Shown piece by piece: positions 17,366 to 26,515 of a stretch of DNA of 64,000 nucleotides. This DNA comes from JAJFFW01 sp963922595 (GTDB lineage Bacteria; Pseudomonadota; Alphaproteobacteria; Caulobacterales; Parvularculaceae). Positions within the stretch are counted from its first letter, which is position 1; every line of letters starts with the position of its first letter. Below the pieces are notes generated by a model. It saw nothing but the letters and a program-made list of their open reading frames with translations, was not told where the DNA came from and did no database searches. The DNA lies in contig CAWUIM010000004.1 of NCBI GenBank assembly GCA_963922595.1, positions 1 to 64,000 of the forward strand, in the 5' to 3' direction. The translations under genes were made by a program, and so were the position numbers.

Positions 17366-18805
17366 ATGGAAAAACGCCAGCAGAACTTTATCAACGGCGC
17401 GTGGCGCGACGCACAAAGCGGCGCGACTTTCGAGGTCACGAACCCGGCGACGGGCGCCGTAATCGGGGTTGCGCCGATGTCCGGCCGGACCGAGACGGCC
17501 GCCGCCATCGACGCGGCCTCCGACGCCCTCCCTCTCTGGCGCGCGCAAAGCGTCGAAGAGCGCGCCGGAACGCTTTATCGGCTCTACGAATGTTTAATGG
17601 ACCACCAGGACGCGCTCGGCGAACTCCTCACAGAGGAAATGGGTAAACCGCTCGCCGAAGCAAAAGGCGAGATCGGCTTCGGCGCAAAGTTTTTTCGCTG
17701 GTACGGAGAAGAAGCGCGCCGGATCTATGGCGACGTCATCCCTTCGCCCTTCCCGGACAGCCGCATTGTGGTGACGAAAACCCCTGTTGGCGTCGTCGGT
17801 GCGATCACGCCATGGAACTTTCCAAGTTCGATGATCGCGCGCAAGCTCGCCGCCGCGATGGCGGCGGGGTGCTCGATGGTGATTAAGCCCGCCTCGCAGA
17901 CGCCGTATTCCGCCTTGGCGTTTGGCGACCTCGCCGAAGAAGCGGGCGTGCCGGCGGGCGTCGTCAACATTATCACCGGACGCGCATCCGAAATCGCCGC
18001 CGAGATGTGTGAAAACCCGAAATTGCGAAAGATTACGTTCACCGGCTCCACATCCGTCGGGAAGAAACTGGCCGCGCAGGCGAGCGCGAACATGAAACGC
18101 ATTTCCATGGAGCTCGGCGGCAATGCGCCGTTTATTGTCTTTGAGGACGCGGATCTCGACGCCGCCGTCGCCGGCGCCATGATTTCGAAATACCGCAATT
18201 CCGGTCAGACCTGCGTTTGCGCAAACCGGTTGTTCGTGCAGGCCGGCATTTACGAGGCGTTTGCAGAAAAGCTGACGGCGGCGGTCAATGCGCTTAATGT
18301 GGGCGACGGCATGAGCGCCGGGGTCACGCAAGGCCCGCTCATTGACGAAAACGCCGTTGCGAAAGTCGAAGAACATATCGCCGACGCCCTTGAGCATGGC
18401 GCAGAATTGCGCACCGGCGGCGCACGCAACGAACAAGGCGGCACATTTTTTAACCCCACCGTTCTTGCGAACGCATCACGCGAGATGAAAATATTCCGTG
18501 AGGAAACCTTTGGCCCGATCGCGCCACTCTTTAAATTTGAAACTGAAGAAGAGGCGATCGCACTCGCTAATGACACCGAATACGGTCTCGCCGCCTACGC
18601 CTACACAAAAGACGTGGGTCGCGCCTGGCGCCTGTCGGAGCAGCTCGACTATGGCATGGTCGGCCTGAACGCAGGACTCGTATCAACAGAAGTGGCGCCA
18701 TTCGGCGGCGTTAAGGACTCAGGCGTCGGCCGCGAGGGGTCAAAATACGGGATCGACGATTATCTCGATATCAAATACGCGCTTTTCAGCGGCCTTGGAC
18801 GGTAG
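17366..18805 (+). CDS. NAD(P)-dependent aldehyde dehydrogenase, succinate-semialdehyde type
   Basis: 479 residues, full-length ALDH fold of the GabD subgroup. Seen: TPWNFPSSMIARK (about 148-160), cofactor loop FTGSTSVGKKL, MELGGNAPFIVF with the general-base Glu, and the catalytic Cys in NSGQTCVCANR. GabD-type enzymes oxidise succinate semialdehyde; close relatives act on 2-oxoglutarate semialdehyde or sulfolactaldehyde. Divergent from the SuyAB-like lyase, which would suit a sulfolactaldehyde-to-sulfolactate step, but substrate cannot be read from sequence. Its 3' end overlaps the convergent symporter gene by 20 bases. Confidence 0.9.
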   Translation: MEKRQQNFINGAWRDAQSGATFEVTNPATGAVIGVAPMSGRTETAAAIDAASDALPLWRAQSVEERAGTLYRLYECLMDHQDALGELLTEEMGKPLAEAKGEIGFGAKFFRWYGEEARRIYGDVIPSPFPDSRIVVTKTPVGVVGAITPWNFPSSMIARKLAAAMAAGCSMVIKPASQTPYSALAFGDLAEEAGVPAGVVNIITGRASEIAAEMCENPKLRKITFTGSTSVGKKLAAQASANMKRISMELGGNAPFIVFEDADLDAAVAGAMISKYRNSGQTCVCANRLFVQAGIYEAFAEKLTAAVNALNVGDGMSAGVTQGPLIDENAVAKVEEHIADALEHGAELRTGGARNEQGGTFFNPTVLANASREMKIFREETFGPIAPLFKFETEEEAIALANDTEYGLAAYAYTKDVGRAWRLSEQLDYGMVGLNAGLVSTEVAPFGGVKDSGVGREGSKYGIDDYLDIKYALFSGLGR

Positions 18806-20516
18806 CGCTTGGCGCGCCGCCGCGCCGACGAGCGAGCGCCATAAACCAGACAACGACATTCGCTGCGACGACTAACCCTATAAGCATCACAAAGGTTGCG
18901 CCTAATTCGCCGCCTACGACGCCGAGGGGCGAAAACAGGATGTAGAGCCCCACCACGGCTGAGGCGAGCGTGAAGGCGACAGGCCGCGCCAACGCCCAAG
19001 GCGTCATATCGACGACGCTAGACGTCGTATAGCGCCAAGGCGTCTCGCGCGGCGCTAATCCGCCCGCGATTAACATGATCGCGACCTCAATAACAAAAAG
19101 AATCGCATACTGATGAAGAAAGTGCAGGCTTACGCTATCATCAAAAACGAACCGTAAGAGGCCATAAGCGATAATATGAAAAACAATCACGATTTTTGCG
19201 CCGATAGCCGGCGTACGCCGTGTAAACAAGCCGACCATGACGATTGCGATGATCGGTATATTGTAAAAACCTGTAAATTTACGGATGAGCTGCCACAGCC
19301 CTTCGGGCGCATAGAACAAGAGCGGCGCGACAATAAAAGAAAAAAGAGCGATCACAATACTCGCCCGTTTGGCGGCGGAGACAAGCTCCTGATCGGTAAG
19401 CCGCCCGCCCCGCATCGGATTGTAGATATCAAGGCAGAACAGCGTCGCCGCGCTGTTCAATAATGAATTGAAGGAACTGAAGACGGCGCCGAGCAAAACC
19501 GCGAGAAAGAACCCAGCCATGTAGGCCGGTAAGACGTCATTGATTAAACGCGGATACGCCTCATCGATCAACGATAAGCCAGGTCCATAAAGATGAAACG
19601 CAATGACGCCAGGGATCATCATCAAAAACGGCACAAAGACCTTGAAAAAACCCGAGAGAAGAACGCCCTTCTGCCCTTCCGCGAGACTGGCCGCGCCGAG
19701 CGTGCGCTGGATCACATATTGGTTCGTGCACCAGTAAAAGAGGTTCGCGAAGACCATGCCGGTGAAAATCGTGCCGAACGGCGTCGGGTCGAACGGTCCG
19801 CCAATCGCATTCAGTTTATGCGTTTGCGTTGAGGTCATGATATCGAGCCCACGCCAGAAGCTTCCCTCGCCCAACACGGCCAGACCGAGCACCGGCACGA
19901 GTACGCCGACGATAAGCAACCCGGCGCCGTTCAACGTGTCCGAAACCGCCACCGCCCGCAGACCGCCAAAAATCGCATAAAGCGCGCCGACGACGCCAAT
20001 CACAACAATCGTCATCACCAACGCATTGAAATAGGAAACGCCAAGCATCTCCGGGATATTGAAGAGTTGAATAACAGCAACCGATCCCGAGAACAGGACC
20101 GAAGGGATTGTTATTAGTCCGTAGCCCAACATGAAAAGGACAACCGACAATCGCCGCACGTCTTCGTCGAACCGGCTTTTCAAAAATTCCGGCAAGGTGG
20201 TGAAAGCGCCGGCGAGATATCGAGGCAGAAAAACAAGCGCCATGACGATCGTCGAAATCGCCGCCGTCACCTCCCAGGCCATGCTGCTGAGATTATACCC
20301 GTACGCCGATCCATTGAGACCGATTAATTGCTCCGCCGACAGGTTCGTGAGCAGCAATGACCCCGCGATAAAGACGCCGCTGAGCCCGCGCCCTGCGAGA
20401 AAATAGCCGTCCCGCGTATCGGCCTCGCCCCGCGTCTTCAGATAGGAGACCCACGCGACGGCCGCCATGAACGCGACGCACGTGACCGCCGTCAAAAAGA
20501 GATTTTGCTCGCCCAA
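18786..20516 (-). CDS. Sodium:solute symporter (SSS family)
   Basis: 576 residues with about 14 hydrophobic segments. The N-terminal part (DGYFLAGRGLSGVFIAGSLL, then TNLSAEQLIGLNGSAYGY) and FSSFNSLLNSAATLFCLDIY in the middle are typical of SGLT-like sodium-coupled sugar/organic-solute importers. It is convergent with the aldehyde dehydrogenase gene and probably supplies the substrate of this cluster. The SSS subgroup resembles sugar rather than proline or acetate carriers as far as can be judged by eye. Confidence 0.9.
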   Translation of the reverse strand: MGEQNLFLTAVTCVAFMAAVAWVSYLKTRGEADTRDGYFLAGRGLSGVFIAGSLLLTNLSAEQLIGLNGSAYGYNLSSMAWEVTAAISTIVMALVFLPRYLAGAFTTLPEFLKSRFDEDVRRLSVVLFMLGYGLITIPSVLFSGSVAVIQLFNIPEMLGVSYFNALVMTIVVIGVVGALYAIFGGLRAVAVSDTLNGAGLLIVGVLVPVLGLAVLGEGSFWRGLDIMTSTQTHKLNAIGGPFDPTPFGTIFTGMVFANLFYWCTNQYVIQRTLGAASLAEGQKGVLLSGFFKVFVPFLMMIPGVIAFHLYGPGLSLIDEAYPRLINDVLPAYMAGFFLAVLLGAVFSSFNSLLNSAATLFCLDIYNPMRGGRLTDQELVSAAKRASIVIALFSFIVAPLLFYAPEGLWQLIRKFTGFYNIPIIAIVMVGLFTRRTPAIGAKIVIVFHIIAYGLLRFVFDDSVSLHFLHQYAILFVIEVAIMLIAGGLAPRETPWRYTTSSVVDMTPWALARPVAFTLASAVVGLYILFSPLGVVGGELGATFVMLIGLVVAANVVVWFMALARRRGGAPSATVQGR

Positions 20517-20654
20517 AACGACCGCCCCGTAAATTGTAGAAAGCGCCGCCTCACAAAGAACGCGCGTTTGCCGCTAAACACCAGCGATGAAACCTCGATG
20601 ATGCTTCCGCCCAGTGTTTTCAACGGAGCCTCGTACAGCAGAAGCGATGATATC

Positions 20655-20780
20655 TTACAAAGAAGCAGTCAGCGCCCGGCCGAAAGAGAAGTCGTCGGCG
20701 TGCTTGGTGTCCGGGTTCTTGCGCAAACGGAATCCGAGATCAGTCGCTGGTTTTTGGTCTGTGTAGATGGTAAGAATCAT
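20655..20780 (-). pseudogene. hen1: Truncated hen1: N-terminus of the RNA 3'-end 2'-O-methyltransferase
   Basis: A 41-residue frame, MILTIYTDQKPATDLGFRLR followed by KNPDTKHADDFSFGRALTAS, matches the start of bacterial Hen1 proteins (from memory of the pattern MLLTI...PATDLGYLLHK.P......FSFGRA) and then stops. Intact bacterial Hen1 is several hundred residues and methylates the 2'-OH of RNA 3' ends before ligation. Its ATG overlaps the RlaP stop (TGATG), the junction of an intact operon. No Hen1-like sequence continues in any frame before the symporter gene, so the rest has been deleted. Called pseudogene because no domain remains. Confidence 0.6.
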
Positions 20781-21586
20781 CAGGCGTTTTCTCCCACTAT
20801 CTCGCGGAAAAGTGCATTAGCATCGTCAAGCAAATTCGTATCGCCGGACGGCAAATCGCCAACGTTGCGTTTAGCGGTTTCGATCTCGGTTTCTATCAGC
20901 CGGTCGAGCGCTTCATGACGCACGCCGTCGCCTAACTCCTTGGTCACGGCTTTCCTTTCCAGAAGTTCGTCAAGAAAGCCGGAAACATCCGCTGGCAACG
21001 AAACGCCGCTGCGCAATTCGCCAAGGTTCATTGGCACAGGGGCATGTACGTTCGTTCTCAGCCACATCAACGCCAGAGCCGGGCGAAGCGCGTAGAAATA
21101 TTTCTTCAGCGGCACGCGGGTCTTGTCCGTGATGAACCGCCGATACTGCGACTCCGCCAAGTGCAGATAATGATACGCGGAGGGACGCTGGTGGGCGACT
21201 TTTTCGCCAAGCGCGGCGACCTTCTGCATCGCGGCGCTGTTCGCACGATAGACGATCGGCGAGCGCACCCACTCAAGCAACACCGGGTTCGGCTTTAACA
21301 AGAGCAGCAGCGCCTTTTTCAGGTCCCAGCCGTTGATATCAAGATCGCCTTCGATCGGCAGTTCGATGACGTCACGACGTGCGTCGATGGAAAGATACCA
21401 ATCTGGCTCGCGCACATAGACAAAGCGCACATCATAGTCGGAGTTCGGCGACGGAAAGCCCCAGGCGCGGCTGCCTGATTCCACCGCAAAAAGCAGACGC
21501 AAGCGCTCGTCCCGCTCGACAGCGTCGAGCCGGTCGGCGATCAGTGATCGCATGTCGTCTGAGATTAATGTGCGCTCCTGCTTCAT
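20780..21586 (-). CDS. RlaP-type nucleotidyltransferase (RNA repair)
   Basis: 268 residues. The polymerase-beta-type motif is FAVESGSRAWGFPSPNSDYDVRF (about residues 33-55): GS followed by DYDV, the two metal-binding aspartates. The family is PF10127 (RlaP, E. coli YcgL-like), named for its link with RNA-ligase operons. It probably adds to or modifies RNA ends; the reaction is not established for this branch. It lies 41 bases after the AAA ATPase gene and is joined by TGATG to the hen1 remnant. Confidence 0.85.
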   Translation of the reverse strand: MKQERTLISDDMRSLIADRLDAVERDERLRLLFAVESGSRAWGFPSPNSDYDVRFVYVREPDWYLSIDARRDVIELPIEGDLDINGWDLKKALLLLLKPNPVLLEWVRSPIVYRANSAAMQKVAALGEKVAHQRPSAYHYLHLAESQYRRFITDKTRVPLKKYFYALRPALALMWLRTNVHAPVPMNLGELRSGVSLPADVSGFLDELLERKAVTKELGDGVRHEALDRLIETEIETAKRNVGDLPSGDTNLLDDANALFREIVGENA

Positions 21587-21627
21587 CGAATTAACTCACG
21601 CTTGATACTATTTCCGAAACCTGGTCA

Positions 21628-23688
21628 CTAGAATCCAACTTTCGAAATCCCGTGCTGTTTCACAGCAGCTTCCGCCTCCAGCAATGCGGCGATCGCCGGC
21701 GCGGTTTGTTGGCTTGCTGACTGAAAGCGTAGCTGCTTTCTGACTGCCGCAAAGTCGCCGGGCGTCAGCGACGAACAATGAATTATTCTATTTGGTGCCG
21801 GCTTATCGAAAAATATCTTGAAAGCTGACGAAATTTGATCGCGGGTTAAATAATCCAGTTTTGTCTTGAATGTGAACCGGCGCAGCGCCGCAGGGTCCAT
21901 CCGTTCCAAGTGATTTGTCGTACAGACAACAGGCGTCACAGCCTGTTCCAAATGGACCAGAAATTCATTGACCATCGACGCCTCCCAACTCCGCACCGCC
22001 CCTTCGCGAGACCAAAACAACGTTTCAGCTTCATCAATGAGAAGCAGTTTGTTCTCGTCGGCGGCTTCGCTGAAGGCGCGCGCAATGCGTTGTTCCGTCT
22101 CTCCGACGAACGGCGACAACAAATCCGAACCGCGCTTGACCAAAATATCGACCCCGATGCACTTCGCGAAATGACGAGCGAGCGCCGATTTGCCGGTGCC
22201 AGGGGGACCATACAAGCAGAACGAAACGTCGCGCGGACAGTCCGGCGCCCTCAAGCGCTTTTCAATTTCATCGAGATCACAATTTGGATTGACCAGCGTC
22301 AAATCAAACTCGCTATGTGCGAAAGAGCGCCGATTGCAATCACGTCCAGTTGGCCTTGCGATAGACCGCAATGCGAAAGCGAGGTCATCCGCATCGCCAT
22401 CCGCCGCGGCGACAGCGCGCAATGCCGAACGCGCATAACTCGGCGGCGCCGGATGCGCCGTCGCCAGCCTGTTCGCCGCACTTTGGCTTAGTTCGATATT
22501 GGCCCGCTTCGCCATGCGTCGCCATTGCGTCGCGCGCGCACTTGCCGGAGGCGTTTTCATTTCTATGGAAAACACCATGCGTCGCAGGAACGCGGGATCA
22601 AACTCGCTTACAGAATTGCTGATCCAAATAATGGGCGTTACATTGCTTTCAAGCATCAAGTTCAGGTGGGCTTTTGACCCGGCCTGGCGGATACGACGGT
22701 TTTCCCGCCATGAGATGTCCCCACCAGCGAGCAAGTCTTCCATTTCATCGAACAGCAGTATCGATTCGCCGCGATGGCGCGCAAGCCGATTAGCGACACC
22801 CAAGGCCGCTAACCGATCCTCACGGTCATATTCGTCACCATATTGGTCGCTTGACGGCGTAACAAACAAATCGCAGCCAATTTGTTCCGCTATTAATTTG
22901 GCGAACTCTGTTTTGCCAACGCCAGGCTCTCCGTACAATAACACATTCATACCGTGTTCTTTGTTCGCAACCGCTCCGCGCAGGACGGCAAGCACAAAAT
23001 CACGTTCTCGCGTCATGTAATCGAAATCTTGCATCCGCAAGTTCGTTTTCGCAGTCTCGCCAAGGAGTATTTTCTCGATATCCTTAAGTTCACCAGAAGG
23101 TGCCCGTAACGCGTCCATTGTACCGTACGGGACATACAAACAAAATTGGCCCGGCCGTTCTTCCGTTCCATTAATGAAGTTTAGCTGAGTGACCACACCA
23201 TTACGAAGTCGATCGCCGACGATCGCGGGATCGACGCCAAGCATGTCGCCGATGAGATCCGGCGTCTCGATTAGGCGTGTCGCAACCAGCCTCATCGCCA
23301 AACGAGAAAAAGCTCTTTCGTCAGTAAGCAGCGCGGTAATCGCAAATATCTCTGTATCTATTTCGTCAAGCCCGATGGCGCAGCATAGTCGCCGCGCGTT
23401 TTCAACAATCAGCGGCGCTTCGTTTTTCGTCGATACAGTCGCGAGAAGCACACCCAATTTGCGCCACGCTGTCCTCGGCATTGTTTTGCCATATACGTGT
23501 TTACGCTTGCGTAGCCCCTTCTTTGTGCGTGTTCCGAGATATTCGGCGAGATCGACGCCGAACACCCATTGGTGATCCCAGCACCAATCGCCAATGACAC
23601 GCGCCATCGGTGAACTCGAATCTGTTTTATCGAATAACGGGCGCAAATAACCCGCCAGCGCTTTCGCGCCGGATGTTGTCTTCGTCAT
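21628..23688 (-). CDS. Tandem AAA+ ATPase of the RNA-repair operon
   Basis: 686 residues. An N-terminal helical region of about 235 residues has no recognised domain. AAA domain 1: Walker A YGEPGVGKTEFAK (about 257-269), Walker B ILLFDEMED. AAA domain 2: YGPPGTGKSALAR (about 503-515) and LLLIDEAETLF. Both have intact P-loops and acidic Walker B pairs, so both should hydrolyse ATP. The role is unknown: it may remodel RNA-protein substrates or control repair. It is not RtcR, as it has no sigma-54 GAFTGA loop or CARF domain. Likely transcribed also from a promoter at 23851-23878. Confidence 0.85.
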   Translation of the reverse strand: MTKTTSGAKALAGYLRPLFDKTDSSSPMARVIGDWCWDHQWVFGVDLAEYLGTRTKKGLRKRKHVYGKTMPRTAWRKLGVLLATVSTKNEAPLIVENARRLCCAIGLDEIDTEIFAITALLTDERAFSRLAMRLVATRLIETPDLIGDMLGVDPAIVGDRLRNGVVTQLNFINGTEERPGQFCLYVPYGTMDALRAPSGELKDIEKILLGETAKTNLRMQDFDYMTRERDFVLAVLRGAVANKEHGMNVLLYGEPGVGKTEFAKLIAEQIGCDLFVTPSSDQYGDEYDREDRLAALGVANRLARHRGESILLFDEMEDLLAGGDISWRENRRIRQAGSKAHLNLMLESNVTPIIWISNSVSEFDPAFLRRMVFSIEMKTPPASARATQWRRMAKRANIELSQSAANRLATAHPAPPSYARSALRAVAAADGDADDLAFALRSIARPTGRDCNRRSFAHSEFDLTLVNPNCDLDEIEKRLRAPDCPRDVSFCLYGPPGTGKSALARHFAKCIGVDILVKRGSDLLSPFVGETEQRIARAFSEAADENKLLLIDEAETLFWSREGAVRSWEASMVNEFLVHLEQAVTPVVCTTNHLERMDPAALRRFTFKTKLDYLTRDQISSAFKIFFDKPAPNRIIHCSSLTPGDFAAVRKQLRFQSASQQTAPAIAALLEAEAAVKQHGISKVGF

Positions 23689-24019
23689 AGTTTTCCATCG
23701 CGCGCTGGTTGACTAAACCAAAGGCGCACGTTCTCTCTGCCTGCATGATCGCGCAGACTACTCGTTGATTTTAATGGAGACGCCGACTTACCCCGCCGGC
23801 ATGGGCGCGCATCTAGCGCGAATAGGCGGCGAAGAAATTCAGCGTCGTTAATTGTATTTTTTGCCAATGAAACGTCAAACCGATTTCTCCTTTCCTGAAT
23901 TAAGATGGGTACTACAGATTTTTTTCAAACGCAAGCGGCGCGTAAGTACTTTAATCCGTATCGGTTCATTAATCTGATTTTCTAAAAAGTTTGCGATGAG
24001 ACTTTCTCTTGAAATGTCT
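23689..24019. other. 331-base intergenic stretch before the AAA gene
   Basis: AT-richer than its surroundings. It holds the promoter candidate at 23851-23878 and no convincing gene. A TTG-started 60-codon minus-strand frame (23685-23867) ends in an ATGA overlap with the AAA gene but has no ribosome site and no recognisable sequence. Confidence 0.5.
23851..23878 (-). promoter_or_regulatory. Putative sigma-70 promoter of the AAA-RlaP genes
   Basis: On the minus strand TTGACG (23878-23873) and TACAAT (23856-23851) are 16 bases apart, a good vegetative promoter match, leaving a leader of about 155 bases before the AAA gene. It would let AAA and RlaP be made without rtcB. Confidence 0.5.
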
Positions 24020-24409
24020 TTACACGGTACTCTTTTTATAGGCCCGCGCGGCTCCAACGCGCGCGCCGTTTTTGTATGTCGCAGCAACTTCAATCAGACC
24101 CAGGATGCGCCGGTTGAAGTCTTCAAACTCTTGGGCCGGAATCCACAACTCCTTGCACTCGACGCCGCCAGCGGTTTGCACCGGATAGCGTGACGCAAAG
24201 GCATCATCGATTTCAAACGCAACGACGAAGCCTTCAAAGCCATGGTTTTCGCGTACGGCGTTCCAGTCGCGCGCGATCTTCTCTGCATACGCAAACGAGA
24301 GCACCGGATAGAAGATCGGTTGCTCTGGCAACCGCGGCGGAAACGCCCGCATGCCGGCGGCTTCGATCTTTTCCAATTCGTTCCGGCCAATGGGGCGCCA
24401 GGGTCTCAT
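24020..24409 (-). CDS. Small conserved protein of the RtcB operon (labelled 'ADP-ribosylation/crystallin J1' in databases)
   Basis: 129 residues from the ATG at 24409, with GGAGG seven bases upstream; the open frame to 24535 runs into rtcB and is not used. Conserved-looking core: WRPIGRNELEKIEAAG, then FPPRLPEQPIFYPVLSF, YAEKIARDWN, VQTAGGVECKELWIPAQE and EFEDFNRRILGLIEV. From memory this pattern belongs to a small bacterial family carried in databases under the misleading name above; no enzymatic function is known to me. Position between rtcB and the AAA gene suggests a role in the same RNA-repair system. Confidence 0.75.
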   Translation of the reverse strand: MRPWRPIGRNELEKIEAAGMRAFPPRLPEQPIFYPVLSFAYAEKIARDWNAVRENHGFEGFVVAFEIDDAFASRYPVQTAGGVECKELWIPAQEFEDFNRRILGLIEVAATYKNGARVGAARAYKKSTV

Positions 24410-24422
24410 TTTATGCCTCCAT

Positions 24423-24488
24423 GGGACCGGCGGCCCCAAAATCCACCGCCGGTCCCCGTTAAAGGGAAGCCGGCGAATTCCGCCTTCC

Positions 24489-24489
<1 letters not shown>
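24423..24489 (-). other. Two hairpins between rtcB and the next gene
   Basis: A perfect 11-bp stem (GGGACCGGCGG at 24423-24433 with CCGCCGGTCCC at 24446-24456) lies just upstream of the ribosome site of the small gene; a second (GGGAAG...CTTCCC, 24464-24489) abuts the rtcB stop. Neither has a proper T-tract. They may stabilise or separate the rtcB message from the rest, or mask the ribosome site. Confidence 0.5.
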
Positions 24490-25709
<1,220 letters not shown>

Positions 25710-25751
25710 GGTGTCCTCCTCTTGGTTGGCGGTGTAATCCCTGACTTCGGC

Positions 25752-25828
25752 AATAAAAAACCCTCCGAAGCAGGGCCTCGAAGGGTTTCAAAATCCGTTA
25801 TCGGACGATGCGGACATAATTACCGCAT
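25752..25828 (-). promoter_or_regulatory. Structured leader upstream of rtcB, terminator-like
   Basis: Read on the minus strand: a hairpin ATGCGG...CCGCAT (25828-25808), then a 13-bp stem (25788-25776 with 25770-25758, two G-T pairs, five-base loop) directly followed by TTTATT. The last has the form of an intrinsic terminator but ends only 43 bases before the rtcB ATG, too close for a separate promoter. It may be an attenuator for rtcB or the end of an upstream small transcript. Confidence 0.5.
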
Positions 25829-26300
25829 ACTGGCGAAACCTTCCTCGAAGCGCACATAATCAAACTGAAGCGCATACGCGTTTGCTGGCCGCAGATTCTG
25901 CCGCCTCGCGCTTCTCAGTTCCTTATGGCTCATGGTCGAGACCGGTTTCATTGTTCTAATCCTATTACAGCGCTTTTTGCGCGAGGTCGCGGGTCGTACA
26001 GCAATGCGAGAATGTGTCAAGCGCAAATATATGACTTCATGTGTTTTTATGATGGGAGCGACCTCGCAATTGCATTTGGAATGGTGCAATCTGAAAGTAT
26101 TTACCTTGCAAATAGTGGTCTGAATTTACACTAAAGCGACATGCTGGTGCTTAGAAAAAATCCCTCAATGCAACCCAAAAACCACCATGGAGGTGGACCG
26201 CTTCATTTTGGCTATGCGAAAATTGGCGTCATGTTCGCCTTCCGACATTTACGACGCAATAACCTCAAGCCATGCTTATTTATCGGCGCTATTAAATAAT
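25829..26300. other. Non-coding stretch between the rtcB leader and the tRNA gene
   Basis: About 470 bases, AT-richer than average. A minus-strand frame ending at 25820 could encode a 43- or 37-residue peptide (MSHKELRSARRQNLRPANA at its start, ATG at 25951 or 25933) just before the hairpins above; its ribosome site is weak and I do not claim it as a gene. A short dyad CCACC...GGTGG is present near 26190. The rtcB promoter should lie here but was not found. Confidence 0.4.
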
Positions 26301-26377
26301 TGGTGGGCCTGGAGGGACTCGAACCCCCGACCTAGCGGTTATGAGCCGCCAGCTCTAACCAACTGAGCTACAGGCCC
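26301..26377 (-). tRNA. tRNA with CAT anticodon (Ile2 more likely than elongator Met)
   Basis: A complete 77-base cloverleaf with encoded CCA. The acceptor GGGCCTG pairs with CAGGCCC; D arm GCTC...GAGC; anticodon loop CTCATAA; T arm GGGGG-TTCGAGT-CCCTC. The acceptor and D arm match the alphaproteobacterial tRNA-Ile(GAT) pattern, which favours the TilS-modified Ile2 (lysidine, reads ATA). Elongator Met has the same anticodon and is not excluded. Confidence 0.9.
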
Positions 26378-26515
26378 GGCGCGTTTTGCGCGGAAAGGTG
26401 CTATACCAGCATTGTCGCCGGGAGAGAAGGCGCCGAAGCGGGGTTGCGATAATTGTTGTTGGCTGGAGCCGGCGTAACAACGAGCTGCGCTGAGGCAATA
26501 ACAAAGGAGCTAAAA

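Noticed and set aside
20505..20918. 137-codon plus-strand frame across the symporter start and the RlaP end
   Set aside because: It runs antisense to the hen1 remnant and RlaP and has no recognisable domain or ribosome site.
21628..23688. AAA protein as RtcR or another sigma-54 activator
   Set aside because: Two ordinary AAA domains without the GAFTGA loop, CARF domain or helix-turn-helix.
23685..23867. 60-codon minus-strand frame ending in an ATGA overlap with the AAA gene
   Set aside because: TTG start without a ribosome site, no recognisable sequence, and it overlaps the better-supported promoter at 23851-23878.
25820..26089. 89-codon minus-strand frame before rtcB
   Set aside because: The first half is not protein-like; only the last 37-43 codons might be a peptide. 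Kept as a comment in the leader entry, not as a gene.
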